NCBI GenBank assembly: GCA_905221605.1
Contig: CAJNDS010000093.1
Span: 122,389 to 186,388 of the forward strand
Length of the DNA: 64,000 nt
Direction: 5' to 3'
DNA from: Symbiodinium natans
Lineage: Eukaryota > Sar > Dinophyceae > Suessiales > Symbiodiniaceae
Below, in pieces: positions 33,661 through 47,300 of the stretch. Each line of letters begins with the position of its first letter. Within the stretch, counting starts at the first letter, position 1. The notes beneath the pieces are model-generated. The model had not been told where the DNA came from, did not search any database, and saw only the letters and a program-made list of their open reading frames with translations. A program made the position numbers and the translations under genes.

Positions 33661-34260
33661 CATTCTGCCACAAGGTTCCGTCGAGGATCGAGTGAAACCT
33701 TTGCGCCCCGCTGGCTTTCATGTATGCCGAAAGCCGGAATTCCACGAGTTGCACGAAGCCTGTGCTGCAAACAACTATTTAACACAGAGCGCGTAGGCTT
33801 GCGGCGACGACATGCTTTCCTTGACGTGATCTTCTGCGCAAATTTGGAGCAGTGTTGCCGTTAACTGATCAAGCCCTGTACAAGGAGGGCATTGAGTCTG
33901 TTAACAAAACATGAACTTTCATTCCTTGCGGAAGGGGCAATAGGCTATCAGTGACGCATTGCGGCGTCCGTAACGTTGGCAGATGGAGCAGAGCTCCAGG
34001 TCATTGCCCTGTATGGAGTATCGGGAGCCTGCCTCCCCTGCTCTTAGACAGGAACGGGACCTCAACGAGTTTGTCGTTTGGCCCTGGGTCGGGGTGCCTT
34101 ACTTGTTGCCGCAGGAGGCAGTAACTCTGTCGCGGACCCCGTGGCCCTCTTAAACTGCTGGCGACGACCGTCTGTGAGATACGGGCCGGCAGCCGATGCG
34201 GTTATAGGCAGGAATTGTTTACGCAGATGCGGGGTTGACACCCGTTACCGCGTGTTTCTT
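33661..34260. other. Unassigned stretch
   Basis: No feature was recognised. Confidence 0.35.
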
Positions 34261-34266
34261 TCTGCT

Positions 34267-34402
34267 GCTGACTTGGACCTGTGCACATCTGCGTCCGCAC
34301 TTCTTGCCGATCAGCTATGTTACTTGTGCCAGCTGTTGACTTGGACCTGCGCACATCTGCATCCGCACTTCTTGCCTGTCTATCAGCCATGTTGCTTGTA
34401 CC
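34267..34402. repeat. Two-copy 68-bp direct repeat
   Basis: The phrase starting ACTTGGACCTG at 34271 returns at 34339, both followed by CGCACTTCTTGCC and CAGC(T/C)ATGTT. It lies within an open frame (34281-34991, +) of unknown nature; since 68 is not a multiple of three, translation of the repeat would change frame between copies, which argues against that frame being conserved coding DNA. Confidence 0.75.
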
Positions 34403-35270
34403 AGCTGCTGCCTGCCAGCCCAGTGGCGCAGCGCTAGGGCTCTGTTGCGGGCGGATCGAGCTGTTCGCGCAGTCCTGCTTCGCAGGGTCAGACCCGGACC
34501 GCCAGGCCCCCTCGCAAGAGTGGCCGGCAGGTGACGCCTTCACGCTGGTGCGTTTCTCCCTGCCAGTCATGTTTTTTCCATTTTTTTATCTTCCAGTGAC
34601 GGCTGCTGTGTGCAGCGACAATCCCTGGAAGCCACCTTGGCCGGGTGTTTCCGGGGCGCTTTGGCAGCTTGAACGGAGCGGAGGGGCAATGACGTTCACG
34701 GTGGCGTCCTCGGCGCAGTGCTGCTTCGAGCAGGTGCCATCACTCACCCACCGACTCACTCACGAATGCACCAACGAGCTCAGGTTCTCCTGTGCTTTAC
34801 TCACAAGGCGAATTGTTGCCCCATTCGCCGAGAATGGGGTTCAGAACCACAGCAGCGGACCGGAAAAGAGTGGCAAAGATGAAGCCCTTGTACGAGATTA
34901 TTTAGCGAGCAACTCGAAACTCCTTCTGTCTCAGCAGAAGGCAGGTGGTATGGCTTCAATCAGGGTTCGATTGAAAGGTGCCACAGATTAAGCAGCAGCT
35001 TGTGACGGCGAAAGCAGCGATATGGCACGTTCGTTGACATCTACGAATGTGTTCTTATTCTAGAGGACCTGCCAATACAGTGTGGGGCAGAAATACAACG
35101 TTCGTCGGCGGAACCACGGACTAGAGGCTTTTCTGTTCCCTCGCGCACCGAGCGGTTTGTTGTTTCACTTGGAGTGGATAGCGCTAATTCACGGTACCGA
35201 ACTAAGACTAAACCTTCCCTCCTTTCAAGCAAGTACTTTTAAGATACGCTGTGGTTATAGTGTTTGTTAA
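34403..35270. other. Unassigned stretch with an open frame of unknown significance
   Basis: The + frame to 34991 remains open but shows no family motif. No splice-bounded exon could be argued. Confidence 0.3.
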
Positions 35271-35274
35271 GGAT

Positions 35275-35560
35275 TATGTTAATTAACTCGGAGGTTAAGG
35301 GGGACATTAGTCACTTGGTAAGTATTAAGTTAAGTAATTAGCAAGTGGTTAGCAACTAGTTTCCTAATTAGTTAGCTAAGCATGTAGCTAACTGGCGAAA
35401 TGCTTAGCTAAGTACTTAGCAAATCATTTACAATGCAAAAATGAAGAAGTTAACCACATAGCTAACCACTTAGCTAACGGATCAGCTGTCTTGCTAATAA
35501 GTTAGCCAGAGTTCGCTAACTAATAAGCTACGTGGGCCAAGCACTTAGCTATCCATCCGC
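35275..35560. repeat. A/T-rich stretch dense in TTAGCTAA-like words
   Basis: Words such as CTTAGCTAA, GTTAGCTAA, TTAGCAA and TAGCTAAC occur over and over in both orientations, giving many small palindromes. It clearly differs in composition from the neighbouring ~50% GC DNA. Confidence 0.6.
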
Positions 35561-36189
35561 AGCCACTTAACTTTTGTCTGTAACTTTACTAGAATTTATC
35601 CAAGTTTTCTAAACACATACATAAGTCATCTAATGTTTCTAAACCTTAACACGGCTTATCACGACTTAGAACTGTTCATCTGAATATGTCCTTACTAACC
35701 AGTTATACTTGAGTAATAAGTAATTATATTTCTATTATATCAAGTAAGTCTGCGTGATCTTTAAGTACAAGTACGGAGCAAACACTTCTTCTTTTCAACC
35801 CTTACTAGTAAAATCCAAACACCCGTACAGTAAAGCCAATCCAACCAAGAGCTCATCTTCCCAGGCCTTGAAATGAAAATCCAAGTATTCCTCGTTCTAG
35901 CCCAAGTGCAGCACATGCAAGCACCTCGTATTAGTTCACAAAATCTTTTTAAGAACTGAGGCACATGTTGGCGCTTCAGGAGTCCGAGGAACGGTTATAG
36001 GAGGCCTTCGCTCGAATGAAATGTGCTTCCATGTGCTTGTCAATGCGTTTTCTATAGCAAAGGTGGGGGTGGGCACGAGGTTACTGACGGGTATCTTGTC
36101 AATGGTTCCCAAGACCTCCCAAACGCCTTCCAAGTCTACTTAATCAAACACCGCCTGGAATCAACAATAATTTGTTAAAGCCTCACATC
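35561..36189. other. Unassigned A/T-rich stretch
   Basis: No feature was recognised. Confidence 0.35.
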
Positions 36190-36590
36190 TTTGAAGCTTG
36201 ACCAACCCGAGAGATTCCAAAGCAGCGGGCAAATTTCGAAGGGAATGGTTGTCGCACATGGTACGTTTCAGGTCGTGTAGGGCAGTTTGCAAAACATTGG
36301 AAAAATGTTTTCCTTGATTCTCTTAAAACCATGGAAAACATTAAACAATGTTTTCCAACATTTTCATGGTTTGCCAGAGATCTCCGGGCTTCCAAAGCGC
36401 GGAAATTTAGTTTTTCCAACGTTTTTCCATGAGTTGGGACGGAAAATAGTAAAACCAATGTTTTCCAAGATTTCCATGGTTTCTTAGAGATCTCCGGGAC
36501 TCAGGCTCATAGTTCCCAACATGGAAAACATCGGTAGCATTGATTTTTCCACGTATTGGGCACCGAAAAGGAAATGCAAGAGAAACATGG
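36190..36590. repeat. Imperfect ~110-bp repeats around AGAGATCTCCGGG
   Basis: The phrase ATGTTTTCCAA followed by a CATGGTTT word and AGAGATCTCCGGG appears at about 36350-36390 and 36460-36500. Related GGAAAA/TTTTCC words in both orientations fill the rest. Confidence 0.65.
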
Positions 36591-38202
36591 TAGGTCAAGG
36601 GGGGGGGGGCGTGCCATCTAATTAATACATTATAATATAATAGTTTATAAAAAATAGTCTACTTATAGTGTATCAATAACGTGTATATATGTATAATATG
36701 CAATTAGATGTTGTCCATGTCGGCACTTGCTTGCGATTTCTGTTGCCTTCCCTGGCCAGCGCTTGCAATATGCAACGCATCTAGCTCAAGCTGGAGATTG
36801 GGAAGGCCGGAAACTGCTGCACGTTGACAGTGTACCGGAAGCCAAGATCTGACACTAGAACTCACTAGAACCTAGATGCTGCCTTGCATGTTGCCGTGCT
36901 TTGCAAACCAGGGCTGGATGATGCCACCTGGCGACCTGAAACAGGCTAGAGCGGCGCGGAAGCTAAAAGCCGACGGTTCCTGATCCATCTTCGGTGTATG
37001 GACAGCATGGAAGCCCATGCCATGACTCAATGTGCTAGACTGGAGCAAGAGCAGCGGCGAGCATGTGCAGAACGAGGGGTAGGCTTGGGACTTGGTGAGC
37101 ACATGCGTAGGCAAAGCGGCCCTATTACCCTTGCTTCAAGACTGGGCAGACCATAGGAAACCTGACAATGGACACTATTAGTTTCTGGCAGTTAATTCTT
37201 TGCCTCACTGCTACTTCACTGCTACCGGTTGCCATGTGACGTCACTGACTTGTAATGTGTTGTGATTGTGTCCGAGTTGCAGACCACGAGCTACATCGAG
37301 ATTGCCACAATGACGCAATCACGCAATCCCCACACATTAGGAAGCGGCCAACAAGACAGTGGGTAGACAATCTGAATACATAAATTTCAAACACGTGGCC
37401 CATGCGTTGTGCTTCGAGCTCATGGCAGATCAGATGAACTTCGAATCCTATTCCTCCGACGTAGGGCAGGCGCTTGTAAGAGCGACCGGGATCTTGGGCT
37501 TTGTGTTCTTTTCAACAGGGCGGTGTGAATCTTCAATGCTCCGAGGGGCCCACATACTTTGTCTGAACGCAGAGCGGCCCTGGACAATTCTTAAAGGCAG
37601 AGTATGCAGAGTCATGAGAAACGCTGCAGGAGGGCTTTGCGGCGACCGGCAGCGCCGAGCTTAGCTCCCAGTGCGTGAGAGATAGTGCCGAGACATGCTG
37701 CATTATGCCATTATGCTACCTAGACTTGCAGCACGGCTGACAGTCTCGCGAGGCCATGGCCAGCAGTTAATTGCTGCTTTGCAAGACAGATTGAAGTGAC
37801 CCGGCATGCTTTGAGTTTCGCTTGCGCTGCAACTTGGGCATTCTGCAACTACACACGAAGACCCTTGAGCTCAGAAGACTCGTTGAAGGCAAGCCTTAAA
37901 CGAAATACGTGCTTGTGCCCGCCTTAGTGTTTAGCCGAAACTCAATATTCACCATTCCCGGTTTGGGCCACCTCTCGCATGTTGTGTTCAGGCAGGCAGA
38001 GCCACGGTGCGGATGTGGATCGGCCGCATTTCAGCTGCGAGCTGCAGGAGTCTCATTGAAATTGCACTGGTTGCCCCCCCAACCGTTTGTGCCGCTTGAA
38101 AAGTTCCGTTGCCAGGATCATGCTGACGTTCTGGGGCTTGCGATTGAGGTCCGCCATGTCATTAGTTCCCGCCTAATTTGTAATTTGTTCAATTTTGCCC
38201 AG
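36591..38202. other. Unassigned stretch
   Basis: Begins with a G run and ~120 bp of AT-rich DNA. No convincing motif occurs in the open frames. Confidence 0.35.
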
Positions 38203-38263
38203 GATACGATGCTCCCGCCTGATCCCAAAACCAGGCTGAGCAATGAGCAGGCTCTGAGTCTAC
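38203..38263 (+). CDS. Candidate exon with a protein-kinase subdomain XI motif
   Basis: The frame reads 'DTMLPPDPKTRLSNEQAL', close to the conserved ML-x-x-DP-x-x-R-x-S-x-x-x-AL of kinase subdomain XI. A strong acceptor precedes it (T-rich tract, then CCCAG|G at 38201-38203); donor candidates are GC at 38251 or GT near 38264. No other kinase exon was found around it, so it could be a lone relic or part of a gene with very short exons. Confidence 0.3.
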
Positions 38264-40420
38264 GTAGTTGATCGTAGACTAGTGGACCAATGCCGGTGGT
38301 TTTGAAACGCTTGGACGTCTCAATCGTTCTCAGCAGGCCAGCGATGGCAACACAACGTTGGCATCTCGCGCTGCCGAGGAGCGGCAAGAACAGAGAATAC
38401 AGAGAAAGCAAGAGAGAGAAAGAGCGAGATAGAAGCCGCATCAGATGTTTGCTTATCTTTTTGGGCGCTCGCTCAATTGCACTCCCTTTACATTTGCCCG
38501 GCTCTAGATATCGGAAAATTTGACCGTGAGGTTGACCCAAGTCAGTTGAAAGAGGAGCTCAGCATGGCAAAGGCTAAGCTGTTGACTTGATTGATGTCAT
38601 GCGTGAAATTTGCGCTCCGAATGGTCCAGTTCTTCCTTCAAGTACAAACTCTGCGGGATTGTGGAGGCATTGTTGATGCTCAACAATGTCTCCCTTTGCA
38701 TGGACTTGGACGAGGGTGCTGAGGCCAGAAACTCTTGGGTTGCAGCATGTGCTCATTCAGCTGCGCATGCCATATGGAAGCTTCGAATCATCTCCGGTCT
38801 TAGGACCTAAGTGCTGCAGATGTTGTCCGACTGAGAGGCAGGCCTTCGCACTCTTCAACGTTCAGCAGCGGTTAGCATGGGTTTGGTTCGTGGCCCTGCC
38901 GCTTCCATGCAGTACGTACTCGCAAAGGTGTTTTGCTCTGCACCAATCCCAGGATAAGGTGGAATGCGTGAATTCTGCCAGGAAAAGGGGTGGAGGGGGG
39001 AGAGGATGGTGAGGTTAAAGGGAGCGAGAATGAAGGAACGATCGCACTGAACGATCGCCTATTGTGTCTGTGATAATGCTATTAATCTTGTGTTTGTGGT
39101 GGTTACAGCATCCGCAACTCTGGACAAGCCTGCCTTCAACACTTTCAAGCCGCCCTAGCCCATGCACTGGCCAGCAAGCTGCCTTACAAAAGTTGCCGAA
39201 GTAAATATGAGTTTCCAGTGCTCGATGACTGCGGCTGTTGAGTTCAATAGGATCTTCACGTTGTGTTTTACGCCTCGTTGGTAACATTTGGTTCTGGACT
39301 CGCGCGTTTGCTGTTGCTGGAATCAATGGGACATTCATAGGAATATGTTTTGGTGTATCAGCATGCGTGCAAAAATTGTCCGTGTCCGTAACTGGGGACT
39401 TTGTTTAATGTTGCAGGGTAAGACAAGTGAAGGATAGAGAATGAAACCAGGCAGCTTTTGGGCACTGGAGGCGTTTTTGCGTTCACTTAAAGAGTCATTC
39501 GTCAGATTGCGGAAGTCGCTGCAGCACCTGGTCCTAAACCTGTTTCCTGTTTAGTTGGTGTTCAGGCAGTCCCCGCCTCATGCAGCTTCTCATCACTCTG
39601 AAGCAGAAGGTGCGTCGACTTCGGTTACCAAGGTTGTAACCAGCTCTTGCAACATACGTGGAAGCGACTTTCGATATTGCGACAGAGGCTCAAGCGATCA
39701 GTTGTGTTCGCACGAACAAGGCGGCTTTAATGTCTGAATGGTGCGCCTTCTATTTGGGATGGCAGCCTGGTATGTGCCAGTTGCTGGGACCCTGCTGAGT
39801 GATGCAATATCTGGAGGACAGCAAAATAGTGATTTGTGCCGTATGCTGCTCGGTTCGTTGCTGAAACCATCTGTGCGAAAGGAAAGATTCCTTCTTTCAA
39901 GCGATGTTTGGCTGCAGCAGCTGGCGACATTAACCTCCGAGCTATTTCCAGTACCTGCCACGAGGACATGTTTCCCCAATTGCTTCCCCAACTGACAGGT
40001 TGTTACTGGGTATCTCTGTGTTGATCTGTCCTTGTCTCTGTCCTGCCTCCCTCCCTCCGTCTTCTCCCTTCTCCCTCCCTTCTCCCTTCTCCCGTCTCTC
40101 CTCTCCCCAGCATTGCGCCCGAGCATAGCAGCGCAGACAGTTGCATGCACAACGCTTTTTTTCTGTCTTGCACTGCGTATGACGACTGAGCCGGATCAAG
40201 CAATGCGACGCCGACCAGCTATCTGGACCATCACGCAATCAGTGCATGAGTAGCAGCCCCGCGGGTGCGGGCGCGGGTTCTGCTTGTTGTATTTATACGC
40301 TGTGCCAGTGCAATAGGCAGCGGGTCAGTGACAAGTCTTGGGGGGTACGTCGCCCGAGAGGCCTCGCAGAGTGTGCCCCTCGCCTGTCCCATTCGCCCTC
40401 CGCTCTGGGAGCTGCAAACG
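38264..40420. other. Unassigned stretch
   Basis: Contains GA-rich (38395-38440) and CT-rich (40030-40115) simple tracts. No gene is called. Confidence 0.35.
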
Positions 40421-40507
40421 ATTCTACATGATTCTACATGATTCTACATGATTCTACATGGTTCTACATGGTTCTGCATGGTTCTGCATGGTTCTGCATG
40501 GTTCTAC
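40421..40507. repeat. 10-bp minisatellite (ATTCTACATG)
   Basis: Eight full copies and a partial one. The unit drifts from ATTCTACATG through GTTCTACATG to GTTCTGCATG along the array, so copies spread directionally. Confidence 0.95.
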
Positions 40508-41290
40508 TATCTAGTGGCTATGGGTTGCTCACCATGCGCAGCCGCTCATCCCGGTATTTGCTGGATGCGAGAGATCTTCTTCTTTTAAGATTGCTGGACT
40601 CAGTGCTTCTCCTCCTGGAACTGCACCTTTTTTTTGGCGCAGGACATGGGGTCTTGAAGGCTTTAGTCCTGGACGGTATCAGTGTGTTTTGGGCCTGGAG
40701 GCCGTGTGGCCTCACCTGCCATGCTGTCCCAGCCGGTGAAAGGGTCAGAGGACCCTCCCTTCCTAGTGCATCCTTGGTGCAAGCAGCGCGCTGCATCGCA
40801 GCATTATGACTTTGGTGTGGGCTTTCCTCGGGGTGGTCGCGCTGCGTGGAGCTCTTCGGTTCGCTCCGGATTGTTCACTGCCGCCTCCTAGAAACCCAGG
40901 CGGCGGCGAGTAAGGAGGCCTGCAGTGCATCAGGTCAATGCGGCAACTTGCGTGAAGTGACGTCTCAGTAGTAGCTGCTCTTCGTGCGGAGATCCATTGC
41001 CGACTTCTTGATGGTTCTTAGGCATTTTGTCGCCCTTCACCTCAGCTTGTGGCTTTCGCTGAGGTGTGCTTTCATTTTCTGTGAGTTTAATTACTCCCCA
41101 AGCTCACTTGGAGCGATTTGCTTTACGCTTTCGTTTGTTGCCTACGACTCTGGCCATATTACCTGCTTTGTTGTTCGGTCTCCCACTGCCGCGCAAGGGA
41201 CGTCTGGACGTTCTGCGACGTCAAAGGGCCATTGTTTTTCCTCTCTGTCTCTCCATCAGACACACATATACATTTATGTGTAGATACATA
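40508..41290. other. Unassigned stretch
   Basis: No feature was recognised. Confidence 0.35.
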
Positions 41291-41332
41291 CAGACACACA
41301 CACAGATATATATATATATATATATATATACA
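41291..41332. repeat. (CA)n(TA)n dinucleotide microsatellite
   Basis: A short CA run passes directly into about ten TA units. Confidence 0.9.
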
Positions 41333-44300
41333 TATTTCCCCCAGCATGTGTTCGGTTACTCTGCTCGCATTCTTCTGTGGCATGGCTTGGCTTGTCCAGA
41401 ATCTTTGATTGCACCATGACCCCTTGCCCCAAGCAGCGGGGCCCTGGAGGATGTGCAGAAATTCTACTGCCAACGCGTCCAAGAAGTTTCATCCAAACGA
41501 ATCTGGCAGCAGGTGATGGTGAGCATGCTTCGGGGATGTTCGGGTTGAGGCGGGCACTTGCATCATCTTGCGTCTGATGTCCGAATCTGTCAGAATCAGC
41601 TGAGCGCAACCAAAGCGCGTGTTTGCTGGCCTGCATCTGAGGATACCGTGAGCCTTTGCAGACCGAGTGCCAGCCACAGCAAGACAAGGACACTCAGTCA
41701 AAAAGCGCAGTTTGCCACGTGGCATCAGACACTGTGCTAACTGTATTGCATTGTATGGCTTCATCAAGACATGAGCAGAGCACATGCGCCAAATCAATTG
41801 ATGGTGAAGGAGCCACAACTGAGCTTTCGTTCACATACCCGGGCCAGAATCGCATATGCAACCTGGACTCAAAAAGCGCTTGGACCCTTTATCTCTTCCA
41901 AGCAAGGTTTGTGAACTTGTTTCCACCAAGTGCCCTCAGACGTTTGAGGTCATCCTGTCCCACCAGTTCCCTCAGCAGCCCTGCAGCTTTACGATGCTTT
42001 CAGGCAGGCTTTCAGGCAAGGCTTGCAGGCTGCTCCTTCATGGCCTGTGTGGACTCTTAGACCCTCAGGAACGTGAAGCGGCTGATTTCCAGACTGTTGC
42101 AGCCGCTTGAGACCCTGTTTGCGGTGCCAACCTCTGGTGAATCTGAAGGGAGGTTCTTGGATCACCTTCACAACATTTCGTGACCCAAGATCATGGAAGC
42201 AAAGCTGCCCAGGTGCACGTGGATGAAAAAAGCCCCGGGATGTTCCAGGAGCTGATGCATTGGACAGAAGAGGAAGATTTGGGATACGCTGTGCAGATCT
42301 ACTCAGTGCATCCGGCCTCAACACAGCCTTGGCAGCACGTTACGGCCTTGTATACAGAGTCCAATTTTAAACGCTTGCGCGCGCCACCGCCCTAGCAGGG
42401 CCAGCCCAAGCCACGAGACGTGGAGGTGTTTCTGACACTTGGTGTAGTGCTATGTGAGGGTTGGGCTCCCAGGGTGTCCGGGTCCCCCAACCCCAAGTTG
42501 GCAGCTGTGTCAGCGCAGCAAAAGGAGCTCGTGTACGGAAGGGCTGGGAAAGGGCTGGGAAAGGGGGTAAAGAAACCAGATCCTGGTCGGAGGCCGAGGT
42601 GAATAGAGCTGAGGCTGCAGCATCAGTTCGAGGTACAACATTGTCCGTGGCGGTGCAAACATGCTCCGCGCAGAGCTGGAAGGTGCAACTTCTCAACCTC
42701 TCGACTGCATTGCAGCAGATGCTGGTGCTTGCATCAGGTATTCACCGCCTTCTGCAACACGCTCTTACTTGGGACTACTGTATTCTTCTCAGTGAGCAGG
42801 ATGCATGATAAATTCGACCTTGCGTGCCGTAAGCAGCAGCCTCACCCGAAGCTCAGTAGCTGAGCATGCCAGGACTACCCACTGAGAGCGAATGAAGTCC
42901 TGGCCACTTACCTTTGGGTGCATCATGGCACGAGCTTCGTGTCAGTGGACGAGGTACGGACCCAGTAACCATTGACACCCACTGACTTTAGAGAGTTTCT
43001 TGCAGCGCAGATCGAAAATCTCCTGCCTTGCTTATCAGGGCGAGTGCGAACGCGACGTTTCATACCAGTGTGGGGACCGTGTTATATCTCTGCACCTTGC
43101 TTGCAGCTGCACATTGCTTCGTTTGGTCCCCATAACGTCTGAGATGTCTTCACACCTGAGAGGCACCTCGAGCCTTTGTAGGTTTACAGTTCAAGGCTGA
43201 GCCCAGACCTGTTTGCACATTCGCAGTCGTGGAGGTCGGCTGGCGCGCAATACCCCAAGATTCCAGGCATGAGTGTCGTGGCCAGCAGGTTTTGCTCTTT
43301 GTCGGCTACACGCCACGCACATGGAGTCAACACTTTGGGGCCGCATATCGAGGATATGCGAGTGGCTCCCAGTGGTTTGCGATAACGCATGAAATGGCCG
43401 CCGCAGTCGCCAGCAGTTTTGCCAATGCCTCCACACTGGTGGGAGCCATATTCCAAGACCTCACATCCGTCAAGCAGCCAGATGAGAGTTTCTTCCAGGC
43501 CCTCGGCTGTGTCGGCAGCAGCTAGTGCCTGGCGCAGTAGCTACTTAGGCAGGTCAGCACATGTCAGCGATCCTGCACTGAATCGCAATGAAGAGGCTGT
43601 CGTGTTGAACACGAAATTCTGCTCCAAATGCTCGGACTTTACGCTCCATTGGACAGACAAAGATAGCATGCGCGAAGTCCGGAGCCTGACTAGCGAGTAC
43701 AACATTCTTTCACCCGGTGTGCTGGGGCTCTTGGAGGAGCCCTTTTCAAATTTCGGCACTTGTGGGGGTTTCGTTGGGTTGCGTGTGAGCCATATTCGGA
43801 CCCGCTGATCCATAAATGCCTGCGGAAGCACCAAGGATTTTACAAAAGTTGAGGAAGTCCGGCGGCAATCATTGCCGCTCAGCAGGCCATCACAAATCGA
43901 AAGCTGCCAAGTTTAGGGAGCAGGCAGGGTAGTTACTCCACAGGGCACAGGCCACTGCTTCTCCTGATCAACTGCATCCAAGGTGGGCTTTTTTTGCGCG
44001 GAAATTTGATGACAGCCGTGAGAGCTCTCAGCTTAAGGATATGGAACTGGTGCCGAATGCAGCTTCTTTGCATTCGTGGGAGCAGTGTAACAAATTCTGG
44101 AGGACCAGTTGGATGGCGAGGCCAGCCATAATTCCCGGCCAGCCTGGACGACCGTGCCTTGGTTTCGGATATCTTGCTGTGCAGTCCGTGCCTCCTTGCT
44201 GTCCAGCAGACTCATGTTCGGTGTGCCTCTTGTCACGTGTAACAGGCAAGGGTCCCAGCCATTGGAAGTACCCTGGCTCAGCATGTTTATTATTCACTTG

Positions 44301-47300
44301 GACAACCTCCGGCAGCCTCCTGCTTGCTGAGGAGTCATTGAAGTCTTGGCGAGCTCACTGGCTCAGATCAAGTCCATCCAGCGATTGCAAAGACGCACAG
44401 CAGCACGATTGCTACCCGCCCACCCATGCTGTCAAGATGCTGGAAATCCCGATACCTCCAGGAAATTATGATGGAATATTCAATTTCCAAACCCTGCGCC
44501 TACAAGTGGACGCTTGGCTGAATTCCATTCTGTCAGACTTTAGGCAAGCTGACTGGCTCGCCAGGAGCCGCGACTAGAGATTCGGATCCATGAAAAGCTG
44601 GCAACGCCGAAGACAGCCCATCCTCTTTTGGCACTGAGGGTCGGTTGTGATTGGTTCTTGCCAGCATTTGGCATTACGGCAGGTTGGAATGCAGTGTTTC
44701 AAGTTGTCCCAAGCGTCCTTTGCGTTGTCTTGTGCAATGCAACATGGCGCATCATGTCGTATCCGTCCAGGAACAAGGACGAGTTGGTTTTTGATGGGGA
44801 TGTGTCTGCCGTCTCGGCATCCAGTACTGGCCCCTACAGCGGCTCAGCGCAGAGCTGTCTCTAGGCCCTCTAGGACAAGTCTCAAAATTTGGGTCTTTGA
44901 TTCTTGATTTGTTCAATCGCTAGGTTGTCCGAGCTTGTGGGCGGTTGCGCACTGGCGCATGTCGAAGAAGCCGATCTCACAGGCTTATCCGGCTTGCGAG
45001 TTGACTGCTTACAAAAGAAATGAGCTCGACTGGGTAATGGGGCAGTGAACTGGAGAAAGCCAGAGGGTATACAAGGCTTAAATCGCAAGGTAGTCTTCGC
45101 TTGCAGTTGCGAAAAAGGCCGGCCCTCAAGAGGAAGCAAGCTGGCCAGGATATAAGCATCCATATGCGGAACCAGATAGGTGCCTTGGCCATCAAAGTTC
45201 GACAACACTAATGCCTGTGTTGTTACAGTGCCGCGGTTTGCATATTCGCCTAGGTAGCAGAGAGCCTGTCGCTTCTGTTTATTCTTTTCCCTGGTACAGT
45301 TGGAGCACGGGGCACTGGCCATAGAAGGCCGTGCTACTTGCATGGCATCTTTCTCGCATTCTTGGAGTTCGGGGACCCTGACCCTTCCGACACTGAACCT
45401 ACCCGCCCATGAGCCCAAACATATCTCCGAGAACCCTTCACCCCCAAGAACCCCAACTCACAGCAGGACTTGCTTTAGGGCCGCAAAACACGGTCACTGC
45501 AAGGCCCAAGAACCCGTACTCCTATTTGCGCAACATATATACATGTATTTGTACATGCACATATATAAGATGCACAGAATCTGCGAAGCAACCGGTCCCC
45601 TTGCGGGAGGAATTGGTTCTTGTTTGGATCGATCCGCGAGGAACGCCAATGCAGAGACTTGACTGCATGCCTTGTCAACACTTTTCGGGTTTCATGTGGC
45701 CTGCAAACTGCACCACTTGAAAGTCGGAGAGGCATGCGCCGATTTCAATTTCAGAGAATTCTGTGCTTCTTTGGCATCGATACACTGCGACTCAGCCACT
45801 TCCACAAGGGCTGTGGTCTTTAGAGGCAGATGCTTTCGAATACCGTTTCCATAGTCACATATAGTCACAGCGGACAGCCGCTCATTGGAGGTCAAAAGCC
45901 AGGACTCCATCCTGGCACGCCGGCACTTCTTCGTGTATGGCGATCCTTCTGACATCCCTTGGCAGAACGCGGCTTTGTAACAAGATTTGTAACAGTCATT
46001 CCCAGTCCATGCTTAGCGGGCTCTCGCTGACAATTTGACGGACTTCGTCGCATGCTGCCGTACAACTTCGCAATGCTATCTTTCTACTTGTCAGTTTTTC
46101 TATTTGTTGTTTGCCGCATGTACGTACGAGATTCCGAGCCATGGTGTTTCGGCTGGCCTTGGTTTGCGACCGGTTTCTGCGCTCCTGTGATGAAGCTTCT
46201 TGTGTTAGAAATCAGCATTCGTCACAATGTGACGCGCTTAGGTGAGGGAGTACTTCGACATTGTCATCCTCTAGGCCCTAAGCTCCGGGTCGTCGCAGAC
46301 CCTTGATGACATCCACAGATATCCACGGCGTGCTTCGACAAGGTGGCTTCAGTCCCAGAAATAGATGCAAGGCGTGAGCTGCATCCAGCTGCTGTTCGTT
46401 TCGCCTGGGTTTGGGTTGGTATGCGCGGCCGCCACCGATGTCGCCGCCATTTCCTGCACGAGCACGACCGGAGACCGGAGTCTGGTGGACGGATCGCAGC
46501 AGGTCGCAGTGGCATCAGCTGCCGCTCGTCCCGACAGTCACGAGGTCCCAAGCGCCGATGTGCCGACTCATCTGAGACTCAGTCGACCCAGTGACACTTG
46601 CAACTCACTGACAGCATGTGCAGCAACGAATGCAAAGCAGAAAAGGCAAGGGCATCCCGTGATGTTGTCATGAGCACAGATGACCGCGAGATTTGTCATG
46701 TGCACAGATAACCGCGAGAGATTGTGAGGTGGCGCTGCTCAGTCAGCAGTACCTCCTCCTTAGGGGTGACATGCGATGCACTGAGACCTAGACATGCTTG
46801 CGTGCCTTTGAACATTCTGGGTTCCACTCATTTGTGCACAAGGCTGTATCTCAAGCACGAGATGAACGTTTGCAAGAACTGGGTGCTTCTGGAGACTCTT
46901 CGATTTCGTAGACTTGCAGAGTCTGCAGTTCTGACTGGCTGTCTGGTCTGCCCATGCGTTTCCAGGTGCAACAGTCTGTGCGGTCTGCTCTGCAAAGCTA
47001 GCTCCGCGCACAGATGGCGGCATGCAGTTTGGAGACATTTTCTGTTCTTGGCCGCAGATAGACTGCCATGCTGGCAAAACTTAACATGTTTGATGCCCAA
47101 GGCATTGCGCAAACGCGGCAGTGATGCGGGCAAGCCCTCGTAGATAGCATATGCCATGCGGCGTGCGCAAATCGAAGCACCCACTTGCCCCGTCTCATTT
47201 GCAAGCCTTTACCATGCAAGCTCAGCTGGCGTGTCCATGCATTGCTTTCATTTCTTCTCATGCTTTGGATGGAGGCTGGCTCAAGTCAGCAAGATGCCGA

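Noticed and set aside
43229-44577. Open frames of 98-178 codons that look partly protein-like
   Set aside because: No family motif, no splice-bounded agreement and overlapping frames on the other strand; left unassigned.
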